Below, in pieces: positions 53,401 to 62,655 of a stretch of DNA of 64,000 bases. The stretch's first letter is position 1. Every line of letters begins with the position of its first letter. Origin of the DNA: Oceanobacillus sp. HTM 045 (GTDB lineage: Bacteria; Pseudomonadota; Alphaproteobacteria; Rhodobacterales; Rhodobacteraceae); assembly GCA_009733745.1 (NCBI GenBank), contig WNWL01000005.1, positions 248,001 to 312,000 of the forward strand. The letters run 5' to 3'. The notes beneath the pieces were generated by a model that saw only the letters and a program-made list of their open reading frames with translations, was not told where the DNA came from and ran no database searches. The translations under genes were made by a program, and so were the position numbers.

Positions 53401-55297
53401 AGGCGCGCGCGATCGGGGCGATGTCGGGCGCGGCGAGCTTGGCGGCGAGCGCGGCGTCCTCGGTGACGAGGTGGTAGCGGCCATTGGCCGAGAGGGTCAT
53501 GCCCGCGGAATCGAGCGCGGCGGAGGAGAGCGTCAGCAGGTCGCCGGCGAGGCTGCCCTTCGCCGCCAGCGTGGTGCGCCCGAGGATGTCGGGGCCGATC
53601 TGGTCGAGCCGGAGCCCGCTGCCCTCGCCCGAGAGGTCGAAGGCGAGGCCGGCCTGGGTCTGCTCCACGGTGCCGGTGAGCTGCAGCGCCTGCGCGTCGG
53701 CGAATGTGCTGGTGAAGGCGGTGAGCGCCACGCGCCCGGCGGCGAAGAGCCGGTCGGGGGCGAGCTCGGTGCTGAGGTCGGCGCTGACCGCGCCGGTGAC
53801 GGTCTCGCCATAGGCGGCGGCGACGGGGGCGAAGTCGGGCGCGGCGAGTTGGGCGCGGAAGGCGCCTTCCTCGGTGCCGAGATGGTAGGCGCCGTTGGCG
53901 GAGAACTCGAGGTTCTCCGAGGCCAGGGAGGCTGTGGCCAGCGTCAGTTCCTCGCCGTCGAGCGTGGCGTCGACGGTGAGCTGGGCCGGGCCGATCACGT
54001 CAGGCCCGATCCGGTCGAGGCGCATGCCGGTGCCGGTGCCGGAGACGCGGAGCCGGAGCCGCTCGCCGACCTTGGAGAAGCGGGTCTCAAGGCGTAGCGC
54101 GGCGGCGTCGGCGGGGTCGGTGGCGAGGCCGTCGAGTTCCATCCGCCCCGCGGCCTCCAGCGCCCAGCTCGGCCCCTTGACCGCGCCGTCGAAGGCGAAA
54201 CGCTCGAATTCCGCGCCGGGCAGGAGGGCGGAGAGGGGGGCGAGCGCCTCCAGCTTCACGTCGAGGTTCGACGCGCCGCGGGAGACGGCGAGCTGGCCGG
54301 TGGCGTCGAGCGAGAGCGCGGGCGAGGTGATGATGCCGCGCTCGACCTCGAAGAGGCCGGGCTCGGTCTCGGCCAGCTTGATGTCGAGCCGCGCGCCCTC
54401 GCCGATCAGGATGCGGGCGTCGGGGTCGAGCTGGGGGCCGGGCGTGATGGCGAAGTCGGCCTCGACCGCGAAGTCGGTGCCGGCGTCGAGGATCGCCTTG
54501 CCCTCGGCGGCGAACACTTCGTCGGCGGAGGCGGTGAAGGTGGCGGCCCAGTCGGTCACCGGGCCGTCGGCGTCGAGCACGAGGCGCGAGGCGCTGTCGG
54601 GCGGGAAGCCCGCCAGCGCCGCGACGAGGCCGCCTGCCTCCTCCTGCGCGTCGAGCTTGAGGCGGAAGGTGTCCGCGGCGAAATCGCGCTTCATGTAGAA
54701 GTTGATCGTGCCCGCCACGTCGTCGATGCGGGTGATGTCGATCTTGGCTTCCTGCACGTCGCCGCGGTCGAGCGCGAGGCCGGTGAGATTAAAGCGGATC
54801 GGCGGGCCGATCACGCCCTCGGCGATGTCGACATTGGTGAGCGAGAGCGAGCCGAGCAGCACCGTCAGCGGCGCGCGGGGCCAGTCGAAGAGGCCGGTTT
54901 CCTCCTCCTCCGCCTCGATCGGCTTGAGTTCCGGCGCCTCGGCCTCGGCCGAGGGCGGGCGGGTGACGGTGACGCCGTCGATCTCGAGGCTGCGGATCGC
55001 GACCTGGCCGAGCGACAGCGCCTCGGGGATCCAGTCCAGCGTGGCGCGCTCGACGGTGAGCCAGACGCCCTCGCCGTCGGAGACGGCGATGCCGACGAGG
55101 GTGGTGACCTCGTCCGAGGGCTCCTCCACCCGTTCCACCGTCACCTCGAAGGAGCCGGGGGTGGAGATCTGGTCGAGCAGCAGGTCGACCAGTTCGGAGC
55201 GGACCGAGAACAGCGACTGCTGCGCCCGCGCGCCGGTGAAGACCAGCGTGGCGGCGCAGCCGAGCGCGAGGATGGCGAAGGCGAGAATGCGGCGCAT
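50480..55297 (-). CDS. tamB: TamB, inter-membrane transport/assembly protein
   Basis: 1605-aa AsmA/TamB-type protein anchored in the inner membrane (helix about 4-22, MRRILAFAILALGCAATLVF) and spanning the periplasm as a long beta-taco groove; it acts in outer-membrane protein assembly or phospholipid transport. The middle is built of repeated segments of about 100 residues with YHLGTEEGAFRAQLAAPDFAPVAAAYGE and similar units. The C-terminal TamB domain ends in a beta-signal-like FRKDF. A longer frame to 56092 covers tamA in another frame and is rejected. Start overlaps the tamA stop (TGATG). Confidence 0.93.
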   Translation of the reverse strand: MRRILAFAILALGCAATLVFTGARAQQSLFSVRSELVDLLLDQISTPGSFEVTVERVEEPSDEVTTLVGIAVSDGEGVWLTVERATLDWIPEALSLGQVAIRSLEIDGVTVTRPPSAEAEAPELKPIEAEEEETGLFDWPRAPLTVLLGSLSLTNVDIAEGVIGPPIRFNLTGLALDRGDVQEAKIDITRIDDVAGTINFYMKRDFAADTFRLKLDAQEEAGGLVAALAGFPPDSASRLVLDADGPVTDWAATFTASADEVFAAEGKAILDAGTDFAVEADFAITPGPQLDPDARILIGEGARLDIKLAETEPGLFEVERGIITSPALSLDATGQLAVSRGASNLDVKLEALAPLSALLPGAEFERFAFDGAVKGPSWALEAAGRMELDGLATDPADAAALRLETRFSKVGERLRLRVSGTGTGMRLDRIGPDVIGPAQLTVDATLDGEELTLATASLASENLEFSANGAYHLGTEEGAFRAQLAAPDFAPVAAAYGETVTGAVSADLSTELAPDRLFAAGRVALTAFTSTFADAQALQLTGTVEQTQAGLAFDLSGEGSGLRLDQIGPDILGRTTLAAKGSLAGDLLTLSSAALDSAGMTLSANGRYHLVTEDAALAAKLAAPDIAPIARAYGEAVAGRVDADLTVEKVERTTTAQGTVALGDFATDGIAARSLRIEGKATQTWDALTFDIASEGEGLVLDEIPADLTRALTLTAKGRYEDEALTLERAALDSALLAATVAGRVDLGAGRLAADYTLRTTDLARVAGAYGVALRGALQAEGRAEGPLAAPRLAGDLSLRSAAYEDMSFGDVTLAHDVTLSETPEGRLDLTTTDGPTGPSRIATAFRYAGDTLTLTGMDADALGLTLKGDASIGLAGDPTIDAGLDVSARDLRPVGRFAGLSLAGSATGRVDLSHLDGRQSARANLRARGLNVDGTRIGGADIRLSANDIFGSLALDGTVAATEIAVDEEITLSSANVALRGPLSGLATRVTAEGKRGDAPLRLEAAGRVNAAGETTAIALSELVASLGEDTIRLNAPARLGIGGSVVRARGLDLSLPGDGTLTGDFALLGSHYSGDLVLTGLKLGALSRLADLPVQKGTLDARATFDTRRGQLDARVEGRGLIFEGTRRAVGGMDIDLDATWANRQLDAAAEIRGNFGEPVRATLSAPLVPGRGGLPRVASGGSLDGRINWEGDIGDLWTLVPAYDHVLDGRATIDIAVTGTLRAPVVGGTLELRDGSYQNLTLGTILTDLELDTVLREDGGIGLELSASDGAKGTVTATADLAVTDAGTELDVEANVARAVLVRRDDLSALISGDVAVKGPLTALDVTGALTIDTAELRLVDASAPSVVTLDGIVFKGDPEPEPSSGGDSTVTLDITITSPGRFFVRGRGLESEWQADLAITGDAAAPVVDGRIERLRGQLDFLGETFDLATGRVVFDTGSRIDPGINVVLEAQANGIVGQIIVEGRASDPELRFASTPSLPEDEVLPRLLFGTSKDALSGEQALQLAVGVATLLSGDRGPLDIARDTLGVDTLRLDGLGSESASVTVGKTVAPGVYVGVKEGLGSEEGAVTVEVEVFEGITLDGEVGRGGGSSVGITFRKDF

Positions 55298-57153
55298 CAG
55301 AAGGCCTGCCCGATGGAGAAGTAGATCTGGAACGTGTCGTCGACGCGGCGCCCGTTGAGCGGGAAGCCGACATCGAGGCGGATCGGCCCGGCGGGCGAGT
55401 AGTAGCGGAAGCCGAGACCGGCGGCGACCTGGAAGCCCTCCTCGAAGTCGGGGAGCATCGCGGTCGAGACGCTGCCGCCCTCGACGAACACCACGCCGCC
55501 GAAATCGCCGTAGAGCCGGGCGCGCAGTTCCGCGCCCGCGGTCAGCACCGAGCGGCCACCGAGCGGGTCGTTCTGCGCGTCGAGCGGGCCGATGAAGTCC
55601 TCCGCGTAGCCGCGCACCGAGCCGCCGCCGCCGGCGTAGAGGCGGCGGGTGACCGGCACGTCGTCGAGGCTGCCCGAGAGCACCGTGCCGGCGCGGGCGA
55701 AGCCGGCGGCGACGTAGCGACCCTCGGTATCGAGGCGGCGGTAGATCGAGCCCTCGGCGTCGATCACCGCGAAGCCGGTGAAGTCGCCCCCGGAGGTGCC
55801 GGCGAGCGGGGTCAGCTCGACGTTGAGCCGCTCGCCCCTGGTCGGGTCGAGCCGGTCGTCGGTGCGGTCGAACCGGGCGTAGAAGGTCGGCCCGGCAAGG
55901 TAGGCCTCGGTATCGACGCCGGCGTCGGTGATGAAGCTGACCTCGCCGATCAGGCCCGCGCCCACGGTCCACTTGTCCGACAGGCGGCGCTCCAGCCCGA
56001 GATAGGCGGTGGTGGAGAAGGCGTCGTAGGCGTCGTCGGTGGTGCGCTCGAATTCGAGGCTCGCCAGCAGGTCCTGCCCGGGGCGGCGCCATTGCGGCTC
56101 GCGGTAGGAGAAGGCGAGGCGTTGGTCGTTGATGCCGCCCTCGGCCTCGGCGCGGAAGGTCTCGTTGGCGCCGAACAGGTTGCGGTGCTCGAAACTGAAC
56201 CGTGCCCAGGGGCCGTCGTCGGTGTCGAAGCGGAAGCTGGCGGCGACGGTGCGGGGCTTGCGTTCCTCCAGCGTGGCCGAGATCGGTAGGACCACCGGCT
56301 CGTCGCCCGCGGGCGGGGTCTCCGGCGGAGTCACGCTGGCGGCGAGGAACAGGTCGGTGCCGAGCAGGTCGCGCTGGAAGGCCTTGAGCTTCTCCGGGTC
56401 GAAGGTCTCGCCCGGCTCCCAGGTCTGGTAGCTGCGCAGATACGCCTCCTCCACGTCGCCCATGCCGGCGAAGCTGACATCGCCGAACACGGCCGAGGGG
56501 CCGGTGGAGATGTATGAGGTGACCTCCAGCGTCGCCGCATCCGGGTCGGCGGTGCCGCGGCGGCGGTCGTAGACGGCATAGGGATAGCCCCGCTCGCGCA
56601 GGGCGGCGACGGCGGCGCTCTCGGCGGAGGCGATGCGCGCGGCCAGCGCCTGCCCGCCGACCGGGGAGCCGAGTTCGGCGGCGTCGTCCGCCACCGGCGG
56701 GGGCGTGACGTTGCCGTCATGCTCCAGCACGATGTCGTGGCGGGTCAGCGTGAAGGCCGGGCCGGGGTCGATGGTCATCTCGGCCACCGCCTCGCCGGGC
56801 TCGGTCTCGCGCACGTCGACCTCCACCGTCGCGGTGTAGTAGCCGCGCGAGCGGAGGATCTTCTGCATGGTCTCGATGTCGCCCTCGGCGCGGGCGAAGA
56901 GGAAGGCGGTGCTGGAGGCGCCGTCGCCCTCGCGGCGGAAGATCTCGAGCGATTCCTCCGCCAGATCCTCGATTTCCTCGGACGGCGCGCCGATCAGCAC
57001 CGGTTCGTAGTCCACCGCCGTCTCGGGTTCGGCCAGAAGTTCGGTGAAGCCCTCGTCCAGCCCGTCACTGCAGCCTGCCGCCGCGAAGGCGAGACTGGCG
57101 ACAAGGAGCAGGCGCAGGGCACGTGTCGTCGCCACGTTGCTCAATCCTCGCAT
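55297..57153 (-). CDS. tamA: TamA, BamA-family outer-membrane protein
   Basis: 618-aa Omp85 protein with three N-terminal POTRA-like domains (about 45-290) and a 16-strand barrel (about 310-618). VRGYAEDFIGP carries the loop-6 VRGY motif and the end IYFSIGQAF is a C-terminal beta-signal. The signal peptide reads LAFAAAGCSDG, with Cys28 in a lipobox-like position; lipidation of TamA is not something I know from the family. Followed directly by tamB and preceded by the cupin gene. Confidence 0.93.
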   Translation of the reverse strand: MRGLSNVATTRALRLLLVASLAFAAAGCSDGLDEGFTELLAEPETAVDYEPVLIGAPSEEIEDLAEESLEIFRREGDGASSTAFLFARAEGDIETMQKILRSRGYYTATVEVDVRETEPGEAVAEMTIDPGPAFTLTRHDIVLEHDGNVTPPPVADDAAELGSPVGGQALAARIASAESAAVAALRERGYPYAVYDRRRGTADPDAATLEVTSYISTGPSAVFGDVSFAGMGDVEEAYLRSYQTWEPGETFDPEKLKAFQRDLLGTDLFLAASVTPPETPPAGDEPVVLPISATLEERKPRTVAASFRFDTDDGPWARFSFEHRNLFGANETFRAEAEGGINDQRLAFSYREPQWRRPGQDLLASLEFERTTDDAYDAFSTTAYLGLERRLSDKWTVGAGLIGEVSFITDAGVDTEAYLAGPTFYARFDRTDDRLDPTRGERLNVELTPLAGTSGGDFTGFAVIDAEGSIYRRLDTEGRYVAAGFARAGTVLSGSLDDVPVTRRLYAGGGGSVRGYAEDFIGPLDAQNDPLGGRSVLTAGAELRARLYGDFGGVVFVEGGSVSTAMLPDFEEGFQVAAGLGFRYYSPAGPIRLDVGFPLNGRRVDDTFQIYFSIGQAF

Positions 57154-57245
57154 CCCGCTCCTACAGCCCGCGCGCCACCCCAGCCCTCAACATCGGGCGG
57201 TTGGCCCGAGAGTCAACAGTGCTTCCGGGCGCATCGGCGGGCGGG

Positions 57246-57860
57246 TCAGCGGAAGCTGGAGATCTCGCGCAGGTCGCCGCCCTTCCAGATGTAGAAGACG
57301 GCGAAGGGCGCGGGCCCGGTGGTGAAGCCGTGCGGGCGCGAGGGGGTGACGTGGACCGCCTCGCCGGGCCCGCGCGGGAGCAGCGGGTCGCCTTCCAGCG
57401 CGAAGGCGGCGCTGCCGGAGAGCACGACATAGACCTCCTCCGCCCGGTGGAAATGGCGGGGATAGGCGATGCCCGGCCCCCAGAGGCCGATCCCGGCGCG
57501 GACGGTCTCCGACAGGAACGGCCCGCGGCGGCCGACGATCTCGGCGAAGCCGTAGGCCGCCAGCATGTCGGCCCCGACCACGTTGTCGGCGGCCTTGTAG
57601 CTCTGCTCCCAGCAGCGGGTGCCGCGATGGGCGAGATGGGTGTCGAGCAGGGCGCGGGTTGCGGGCGGGGCGGCGCGGGTGGCGTCGTCGAGCAGGCTCG
57701 CGGCGGCAAGGCCGGCGGGCGGGACGGGCTGCCATTCGGTTCCCCAGCCGGCGAGGGCGTCGCGGAACGGGTCGAGTTCCGGCGCGGGATGGGTTGCGGC
57801 GAAGGAGAGGACGGCGTCGAGCACCGCCTGGTCTGCCGCGCGCTGGGTCGCTTCGTCCAT
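57246..57860 (-). CDS. DddQ-like cupin, DMSP lyase family
   Basis: 204-aa cupin. The metal site AYPRHFHRAEEVYVVLSG gives H136, H138, E142 and Y144, with H177 in SRPHGFTT; the H-x3-E-x-Y spacing plus a distal His matches the zinc ligands and catalytic Tyr of DddQ-type DMSP lyases. The upstream motif WEQSYKAADNVVGADMLAAYGFAEIVGRRGPF is also typical of the family. It would cleave dimethylsulfoniopropionate to dimethyl sulfide and acrylate. Some family members act on other compounds, so the activity is not certain. GGGAG precedes the ATG. Confidence 0.8.
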   Translation of the reverse strand: MDEATQRAADQAVLDAVLSFAATHPAPELDPFRDALAGWGTEWQPVPPAGLAAASLLDDATRAAPPATRALLDTHLAHRGTRCWEQSYKAADNVVGADMLAAYGFAEIVGRRGPFLSETVRAGIGLWGPGIAYPRHFHRAEEVYVVLSGSAAFALEGDPLLPRGPGEAVHVTPSRPHGFTTGPAPFAVFYIWKGGDLREISSFR

Positions 57861-57958
57861 CTCCCTTCCCCCTGCCTGGCCGGGCGCCGCGTTTGCCCGT
57901 GTGCTTCTGGCCCGTCTCTCAACCGCGGCGCGGTCCGGGCGTCACGGCGCGTGGCCCG

Positions 57959-60163
57959 TCAGTTGCGGTGGTAGGCTTTCGACGCGCCGTAATAGGTCGA
58001 GTACTCGCCATAGCCCTCGCGGGAGGCGCGGGCCGGGTCGAACTTGGTCATCACGAAGCCCGAGAGGCTGGTTCGGCTGTTGGCGAACTGGCGCATCACC
58101 GCGCGGATCATCGGCTTGGTGACCTTGCGCCACGCGGCGCAGACCACCAGCGCGTCGGTGTGGCGGGCAATGATGCGCGCGTCGGGCACCGCCAGCACCG
58201 GGGGGCTGTCGATGACGATGAAGTCGTAGCGCTGGCGCATCTCCTGCAGGAACTCGGCGAAGCGGCGCGAGGAGAACACGTCGGACGGGTTGAGCCCGGT
58301 CTCCTGCGCGAAGATCACGTCGAGTCCGGCGCCCTCGTCGCGGTAGACCACCTCCTCCAGCGTCTTCTCGCCGCGCAGCAGGTCGGCGATGCCGGTCTCG
58401 GGCTTGATCTGGAACAGCTGCGAGAAGGTCGGGCGGCGGAGGTCGCACTCGATCAGCAGCACGCGCCGGCCGAGCATGGCGTTGATATGGGCGAGCAGGG
58501 CGGCGGTGGTGGTCTTGCCGTCGCCCGGGCTGGCCGAGGAGATCAGCACCATCTGCGGCGGCCGGTCGGGATTGGCCATCAGGAGCGAGGTGCGGAAGTC
58601 GCGCACCGACTCCGCAAGCGACGAGGAAGGGCGCTCGACCAGGTAGTTGAGGATCTTGTTCCGCCGCCGCGAGTTCGCCAGCGGGATCGCGCCGAACACG
58701 GTGACGCCGGTGAACTCCTCCAGTTCCTCCGGCGAGCGGAAGCGGGTGTCGAGTTGCCAGCGCAGGACGGCGATGCCCGCGCCCAGCACCAGCCCGCCGA
58801 CCAGGGCGAGCATCAGCGTCAGCCCGCTGCGCGGGAAGAAGGGGCGGATCGGCACGATGGCGTTGGAGACCACGCGGGCGTCGGCCTCGGCGATGCCCTG
58901 CTGGACCGAGGTTTCCTTCATCCGGGTGAGGAAATACTCGTAGATCAGCCGGCTGGCCTCGGCCTCGCGGGTGAGCTGGCGCAGTGTGACCAGGTCGGCC
59001 GACTGGCGGTCGATCTCGGCGGTCTGCGCGGCGACCGATCTTTCCAGTGCGGCGATCTGGCCGTCGAACCGGGCGAGCGCGTCGAGGACCGGCGCCTCGA
59101 CCCGGTCGAGCGCGGCCGACATGCGCGCCTCCAGCGCGGCGCGGCCGGGGTCGCTGGCAGACACGGTATCGGGCAGGGCGTCGATCTCGGCGGCGAGGCG
59201 GCGGACCTCGCCCGAGGGCACCTGCTCCGCGGCGCGGGTGCTGGACGGGTCGAGCCGCAGCGCATTGATCGCCTCCAGCGGGGCGGCCTCGGCGTCGCGC
59301 TGGATCCGCAGGTCGGAGAGCCGCTCGCGCAGGTCCTTGATCTGCCGGCTCATCGCGCCGAGGGCTTCCTCGCTGACGAGGTTGGAGGAGAGGCTGTATT
59401 CCTCCACCCGCGCCTCGGCGGCTTCCAGCTCGTCCTTGAGCTGGAGCACCTGCTCCGAGAGCCACGCGGTGGCCCGGGCGGTCTCGTCGTATTTGATCTG
59501 CTGCTGGTCGCGGATGTAGAACTCGCCGATCCGGTTGGCGATCGCGGCGGATTTCTCGGGCGACTCCGTCTCGACCTGGATCACGAAGACCAGCGAGTTG
59601 GGCTGGACGATCACGTTCAGCTTGCCCTGCAGGATCTCGACCGCCTCGACCACCGGGTCGGGCTTGCGCTCGGGGCCGGTCGGGCCGAGGCCGAGCGCCT
59701 CCTTCACGAGGGCGAAGAGCGCGCCGGGGCTGAGATACTCGGTCCAGCCCCTGTCCTCGCGCAGGTCGGGCGCGAATTCGGGGTCGGAGGTGAGGTCGAG
59801 GTCGCGCACCACCTGTGCCAGCAGGTTGCGCGAGCGGAGCACGGCGAGCTCGGTGTTGACGACGGAGGCGTCGCCGGACAGGCCAGAGACCACGCTGTCG
59901 AGCGAGACGACGCTCTTCTCGCGGGTTTCCAGCACCAGCACGATGTCGGCGCGGTAGAGCCGGGTGGCGGTCGTGACGAAGGCCAGCGCCAGCGCCACGG
60001 CGATCGCGGTGACGAGCGCCACGGTCCACCGGCGCCGCCGGATCGCGCCGAAGATGTCGGACAGCGTGATGTCGCGGCGGCCGCCGTCCAGCGCGGGCGG
60101 CGGCTGCACGCCCGGCGCCGGGTCCGGCGTCCGGAGCGGTATCGCCGATTTCTCGCTACGCAT
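57959..60163 (-). CDS. Wzc-like polysaccharide tyrosine kinase
   Basis: 734-aa polysaccharide co-polymerase fused to a BY-kinase. Wzz-type helices lie at about 48-66 and 446-467, with a long periplasmic coiled-coil region (about 225-420). The cytoplasmic kinase has Walker A ASPGDGKTT (544-552), Walker A' VLLIECDLRRP (568-578) and Walker B FIVIDSPP (648-655), and ends in a tyrosine cluster (GYGEYSTYYGASKAYHRN) for autophosphorylation. It controls chain length and export. ATG 60163 follows GAGGGCAG; an upstream start at 60220 adds a basic, unlikely N-terminus. Confidence 0.93.
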   Translation of the reverse strand: MRSEKSAIPLRTPDPAPGVQPPPALDGGRRDITLSDIFGAIRRRRWTVALVTAIAVALALAFVTTATRLYRADIVLVLETREKSVVSLDSVVSGLSGDASVVNTELAVLRSRNLLAQVVRDLDLTSDPEFAPDLREDRGWTEYLSPGALFALVKEALGLGPTGPERKPDPVVEAVEILQGKLNVIVQPNSLVFVIQVETESPEKSAAIANRIGEFYIRDQQQIKYDETARATAWLSEQVLQLKDELEAAEARVEEYSLSSNLVSEEALGAMSRQIKDLRERLSDLRIQRDAEAAPLEAINALRLDPSSTRAAEQVPSGEVRRLAAEIDALPDTVSASDPGRAALEARMSAALDRVEAPVLDALARFDGQIAALERSVAAQTAEIDRQSADLVTLRQLTREAEASRLIYEYFLTRMKETSVQQGIAEADARVVSNAIVPIRPFFPRSGLTLMLALVGGLVLGAGIAVLRWQLDTRFRSPEELEEFTGVTVFGAIPLANSRRRNKILNYLVERPSSSLAESVRDFRTSLLMANPDRPPQMVLISSASPGDGKTTTAALLAHINAMLGRRVLLIECDLRRPTFSQLFQIKPETGIADLLRGEKTLEEVVYRDEGAGLDVIFAQETGLNPSDVFSSRRFAEFLQEMRQRYDFIVIDSPPVLAVPDARIIARHTDALVVCAAWRKVTKPMIRAVMRQFANSRTSLSGFVMTKFDPARASREGYGEYSTYYGASKAYHRN

Positions 60164-60289
60164 CTGCCCTCGTGCCCGAAGCGGGCGCGACCTGCGCCGC
60201 GCCGACCCTCCCGGTTGCATAGACGCTTGGCCGGGGCCTGTCGACGCCCCTCTGCGGAGCGGCGGCGCGCGGCGCCATGCCGGGCAGGA

Positions 60290-62392
60290 TCATCCGGCGA
60301 CCGAGATGTGGCCTGGGCGGTCCTGATCCGGGTGGTCGTGATCCGGGCGGTTCTGGTCCGGGGTGCTGTCGGCCTTGTCCGGAACGGCGGTGTCCTCGCG
60401 CACCGGTTCGGGCTTGACGCTGACGATGCGGGGGCGGGTCGGCTGGTAGCCCTCGACATGGTCGCGGCAGAGCGCGATCAGGCGCTCGGTGGCCCGCCCG
60501 GCGACCAGCGCCTCCAGCTCGCCCGACAGCGCCTCGAAATCGACATGGCGCCCGGCATTGTCCTGCGCGGAGAAGATCTTCGGGTGCGCGGTCGGGGCAG
60601 GGGCGTCGCCGATCAGGAGTTCCTCGTAGAGCTTCTCGCCGGGGCGGAGGCCGGTGAAGGCGATCCCGATCTCGCCGTCCGGGTGCTCGGGCGTCTTCTC
60701 GGAGAGGCCGGAGAGCGCGATCAGCCGCCGGGCGAGGTCGACGATCCGCACCGGCGCGCCCATGTCGAGCGCGAACACCTCGCCGCCCTTGGCCAGCGCC
60801 GCCGACTGGATGACGAGCTGGGCCGCCTCGGTGATGGTCATGAAGTAGCGCGTCACCTCCGGGTGGGTGACGGTGACCGGCCCACCGCGGTGGATCTGCG
60901 CGCGGAAGCGCGGGATCACGCTGCCGGAGCTTTCCATCACGTTGCCGAAGCGTACCGCGGTGAAGACGGTGCCGGGGTGCTTGCGCTGGGCGGTCTCGAT
61001 GGCGCGCTCGGCGAGGCGCTTGGAGGCGCCCATCAGCGAGGTCGGGCGCACCGCCTTGTCGGTGGAGACCAGCACGAAGCGTTCCACCCCCGCCTCGCCG
61101 GCGGCCAGCGCGGCGTACCAGGTGCCGAGCGTGTTGTTGCGCAGCCCCTCGACCGGGTTGGCCTCGACCAGCGGCACATGCTTGTGCGCGGCGGCGTGGT
61201 AGACCACGTCGATGCCGTGGCGCTCCAGCGTCGCCTGCATCAGCGCCCGGTCGCAGACCGAGCCGAGCACGCTCTGGATCTCCAGCCCCGGCGCGGCCTG
61301 GTCGCGGATGTCGGTCAGCTCGGTCTCGATGCGGTAGAGCGCGTATTCGGAACTGTCGAGCAGCACCAGCCGGGCGGTGCCGAGCCGGGCGATCTGGCGG
61401 GCGATCTCGGAGCCGATCGAGCCGCCCGCGCCGGTGACGAGCACGGCGCGGCCCTGGCTGTGCGCGCCGAGCAGGCCGGTGATCGGCGCGACGACCTTGC
61501 GCTCGAGGATCTCCTCGACGCTCACGTCCTCGATGGCGGAGAGGTTCTGGCCGAGCATGATGCTCTCCAGCCGCGGCACGGTCTGCGCCTTGAGCCCGGC
61601 GGCGAGGATCTGGCGGGTGACGCGCGCCCGCTCGGCGGCGCTGGCCGAGGGGATGGCGAGCACGACATGCTCGACGCCGTCGCGGCGGAGCTGGTCGAGG
61701 TCGTCCGGCGTGCGCACGCGCAGGCCGCGGATGGTGATGGCCTGCTTGGTCGGGTCGCTGTCGATGAAGGCGGCGAGGTGCCAGGCGGGGGACTGTTCCA
61801 GCACGGTGGCGAGCTGGATGCCCGCCATGCCCGCGCCCCAGACCGCGACGCGCCGGCCCGGGTTCAGCCGCCAGCCGTGGCGGCGGTAGAGGTCGGACCA
61901 GACCAGCCGCGCCGCGCCCGAGCCGAGCAGCGCGATCATGCCGAACAGCATCACGGGAAGGACCGGGGCAAGGCCGCCGCGCACCGCCGCCTCGCCGGCG
62001 ATCAGCAGCGCCACGGCCAGCGTGGCGCCGAGCGCGAGGTCGTAGAAGATCCGCCGCGAAATCGAGCGCACCGCGTGCCGGTAGACGCCGGTGACGCCGT
62101 AGCAGAGCAGCAGCACCGCCCCGGCGATGAGCGGGGTCAGCGCGCCGACGGGATGCGCGCCCGGCAGCGCCGGCGGCAGGATGCCGGCCACCAGCACGAT
62201 GGCCAGCGTGGCGGCGCAGGCGTCCACCGCCATCGAGATCGCGATCTTGCCGGAACGGGATATGCGGTCGAGTTGCGCGGCCGGTTCGGAAGGTGCTTCT
62301 GCGAAAGGCGCTTCTGCGAAAGGTGTTTCGGCACACGTCGCGGCCCCCTCCGCTCCGGTCGAGCCGGGGGCGTCGCTGGCGTTACGGACCAT
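60290..62392 (-). CDS. FlaA1/WbpM-type UDP-sugar 4,6-dehydratase
   Basis: 700-aa membrane-anchored nucleotide-sugar dehydratase. About four helices (about 50-165) precede two Rossmann regions; VLVTGAGGSIGSEIARQI binds NAD and TSLMGASK replaces the usual Tyr with Met (SMK triad), as in WbpM/PglF. It probably makes the 4-keto-6-deoxy precursor of a diamino or deoxy sugar. The C-terminus is an Asp/Pro-rich repeat (PDQNRPDHDHPDQDRPGH). ATG 62392 follows GGAGG; GTG 62449 is a longer option. Near the start, a 15-nt unit encoding FAEAP is duplicated. Confidence 0.9.
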   Translation of the reverse strand: MVRNASDAPGSTGAEGAATCAETPFAEAPFAEAPSEPAAQLDRISRSGKIAISMAVDACAATLAIVLVAGILPPALPGAHPVGALTPLIAGAVLLLCYGVTGVYRHAVRSISRRIFYDLALGATLAVALLIAGEAAVRGGLAPVLPVMLFGMIALLGSGAARLVWSDLYRRHGWRLNPGRRVAVWGAGMAGIQLATVLEQSPAWHLAAFIDSDPTKQAITIRGLRVRTPDDLDQLRRDGVEHVVLAIPSASAAERARVTRQILAAGLKAQTVPRLESIMLGQNLSAIEDVSVEEILERKVVAPITGLLGAHSQGRAVLVTGAGGSIGSEIARQIARLGTARLVLLDSSEYALYRIETELTDIRDQAAPGLEIQSVLGSVCDRALMQATLERHGIDVVYHAAAHKHVPLVEANPVEGLRNNTLGTWYAALAAGEAGVERFVLVSTDKAVRPTSLMGASKRLAERAIETAQRKHPGTVFTAVRFGNVMESSGSVIPRFRAQIHRGGPVTVTHPEVTRYFMTITEAAQLVIQSAALAKGGEVFALDMGAPVRIVDLARRLIALSGLSEKTPEHPDGEIGIAFTGLRPGEKLYEELLIGDAPAPTAHPKIFSAQDNAGRHVDFEALSGELEALVAGRATERLIALCRDHVEGYQPTRPRIVSVKPEPVREDTAVPDKADSTPDQNRPDHDHPDQDRPGHISVAG

Positions 62393-62655
62393 GCGGCTCG
62401 TGCCTCCACGTATCACACCCATGACGGGTGCCAGTAAAAGACGCGCCACCCCGATAAGTCCTCACGGCGGCAAGGCAACCGGTTATGACCCGATTCGTCA
62501 ACAATACGGTGAATCACCCGTTCACACCCGGTCGCAGGTGTCGCAGGCGGGTTTCAGCCCGGTGAGCGCGTTGCGGGCGCGGGAGGAGACGGCTAAGGTC
62601 CGCCCGCGGCGCCGGACGCCGCGCAGCACGACGCTTACCCGCAGAAGGCGAGCCC

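Noticed and set aside
57659-62437. 1592-codon plus-strand open frame
   Set aside because: Antisense shadow of the cupin, kinase and dehydratase genes, with low-complexity Gly/Asp/Arg text.
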